Made by a program: the position numbers and the translations under genes. The notes below the pieces were generated by a model. The model was not told the origin of the DNA. It did no database searches and worked only from the letters and a program-made list of their open reading frames with translations. Below are positions 32,918 through 33,014 of a stretch of DNA of 33,014 nucleotides, piece after piece. Source of the DNA: Clostridia bacterium (lineage in GTDB: Bacteria > Bacillota > Clostridia > Oscillospirales > CAG-272). The DNA is taken from the NCBI GenBank assembly GCA_024405755.1, contig JAKSOD010000015.1:1-33014 (forward strand). The letters run 5' to 3'. How positions within the stretch are numbered: position 1 is the first letter of the stretch; each line of letters begins with the position of its first letter.

Positions 32918-32949
32918 ACGGTCGGTGCAAAAAGCACCGCACCGACCGT
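32918..32949. repeat. 11-bp inverted repeat near the right edge
   Basis: ACGGTCGGTGC and GCACCGACCGT are perfect inverted copies separated by ten bases. There is no T-run, so its role is unknown. Confidence 0.7.
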
Positions 32950-33014
32950 GCCGCCGCGTTTGTTTGGTGTAACGTAATAAAAGCAGGCAGAGCCTGCACA
33001 TTAGTTTAAACCTT

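Larger units (their letters stand above)
32177..33000 (+). repeat. Four dispersed copies of a short GCAGGC-type hairpin repeat
   Basis: Copies start at 32177 (GCAGGCTGAGCCTGCAC), 32734 (GCAAGCAGAGCCTGCAC), 32825 and 32984 (both GCAGGCAGAGCCTGCAC). Arms GCAGGC/GCCTGC form a tight hairpin. The first three continue into a related tail (CCTGTTCCGGGG or TTGTCCGGGGACTCC). Spacing is irregular, so this is not a CRISPR array. Confidence 0.85.
32161..33014. other. Non-coding repeat-rich region after hprK
   Basis: I see no credible gene in these 854 bases. They hold four copies of a short hairpin repeat (GCAGGCAGAGCCTGCAC), structured element copy 3, several terminator-like hairpins and an AT-rich stretch (32650-32730). 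Reading frames found on either strand are broken or follow repeats. Confidence 0.7.

Noticed and set aside
32177..33000. CRISPR array from the GCAGGC repeats
   Set aside because: Repeats are about 17 bases, irregularly spaced by about 90-560 bases, and no cas gene is present.

Overview
The window looks like a chromosomal segment of a Gram-positive bacterium of the class Clostridia, probably an uncultured gut-type lineage. The evidence is a fused IspH/ribosomal-S1 protein, HPr kinase, a PrsA-like foldase, strong GGAGG-type ribosome binding sites, TTGACA/TATAAT promoters with 17-base spacers, and a moderately GC-rich code. This placement is inferred from gene content. I could run no database search.

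Left part, 1-7.7 kb, minus strand: a housekeeping operon reads from a strong promoter near 6030-6063 through an RpiR-type regulator, an HI0933/BaiN-type flavoprotein, cytidylate kinase (cmk), an acyltransferase (plsC) and the ispH-rpsA fusion. It ends in a structured hairpin element at the window edge. Upstream lies a MurE-type ligase with its own promoter, divergent from a uracil/xanthine permease that has a long leader with a terminator-like hairpin. A DHH phosphoesterase (NrnA type) follows.

Middle, 10.7-20.8 kb: a large secreted SASA-family esterase lipoprotein converges on a second lipoprotein. Then come aroB-aroA (shikimate pathway) and a coupled pair of membrane-anchored proteins: a phosphodiester-glycosidase-like protein and a TcaA-like repeat protein. 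A 79-bp terminal-inverted-repeat element has supplied the last 18 codons of aroA.

Right part, 20.9-28.4 kb, plus strand: a compact set of seven intact genes encodes only virion head and neck parts. In order these are TerS, TerL, a hub/nozzle-like protein, portal, scaffold, P22-type coat and an adaptor-like protein. I see no integrase, repressor, replication, lysis or tail-fibre gene, and it sits between ordinary host genes. It may be a defective prophage remnant, a satellite, or a domesticated capsid/gene-transfer locus. This is the main candidate for an unusual system. It is followed by a minus-strand pair (PrsA-like foldase and a membrane-anchored protein), a divergent hprK, and about 850 bases of non-coding repeats.

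A second cross-cutting signal is a family of about 180-210-base structured elements (13.6 kb, 28.4 kb, 32.4 kb, plus partial copies at the left edge and 17.7 kb). Their arms differ in sequence but keep pairing, so they look like a three-way-junction RNA or cruciform repeat placed mostly at gene 3' ends. A separate MITE-like element (10.68 kb and 31.08 kb) lies just upstream of ribosome binding sites and forms most of the hprK leader.
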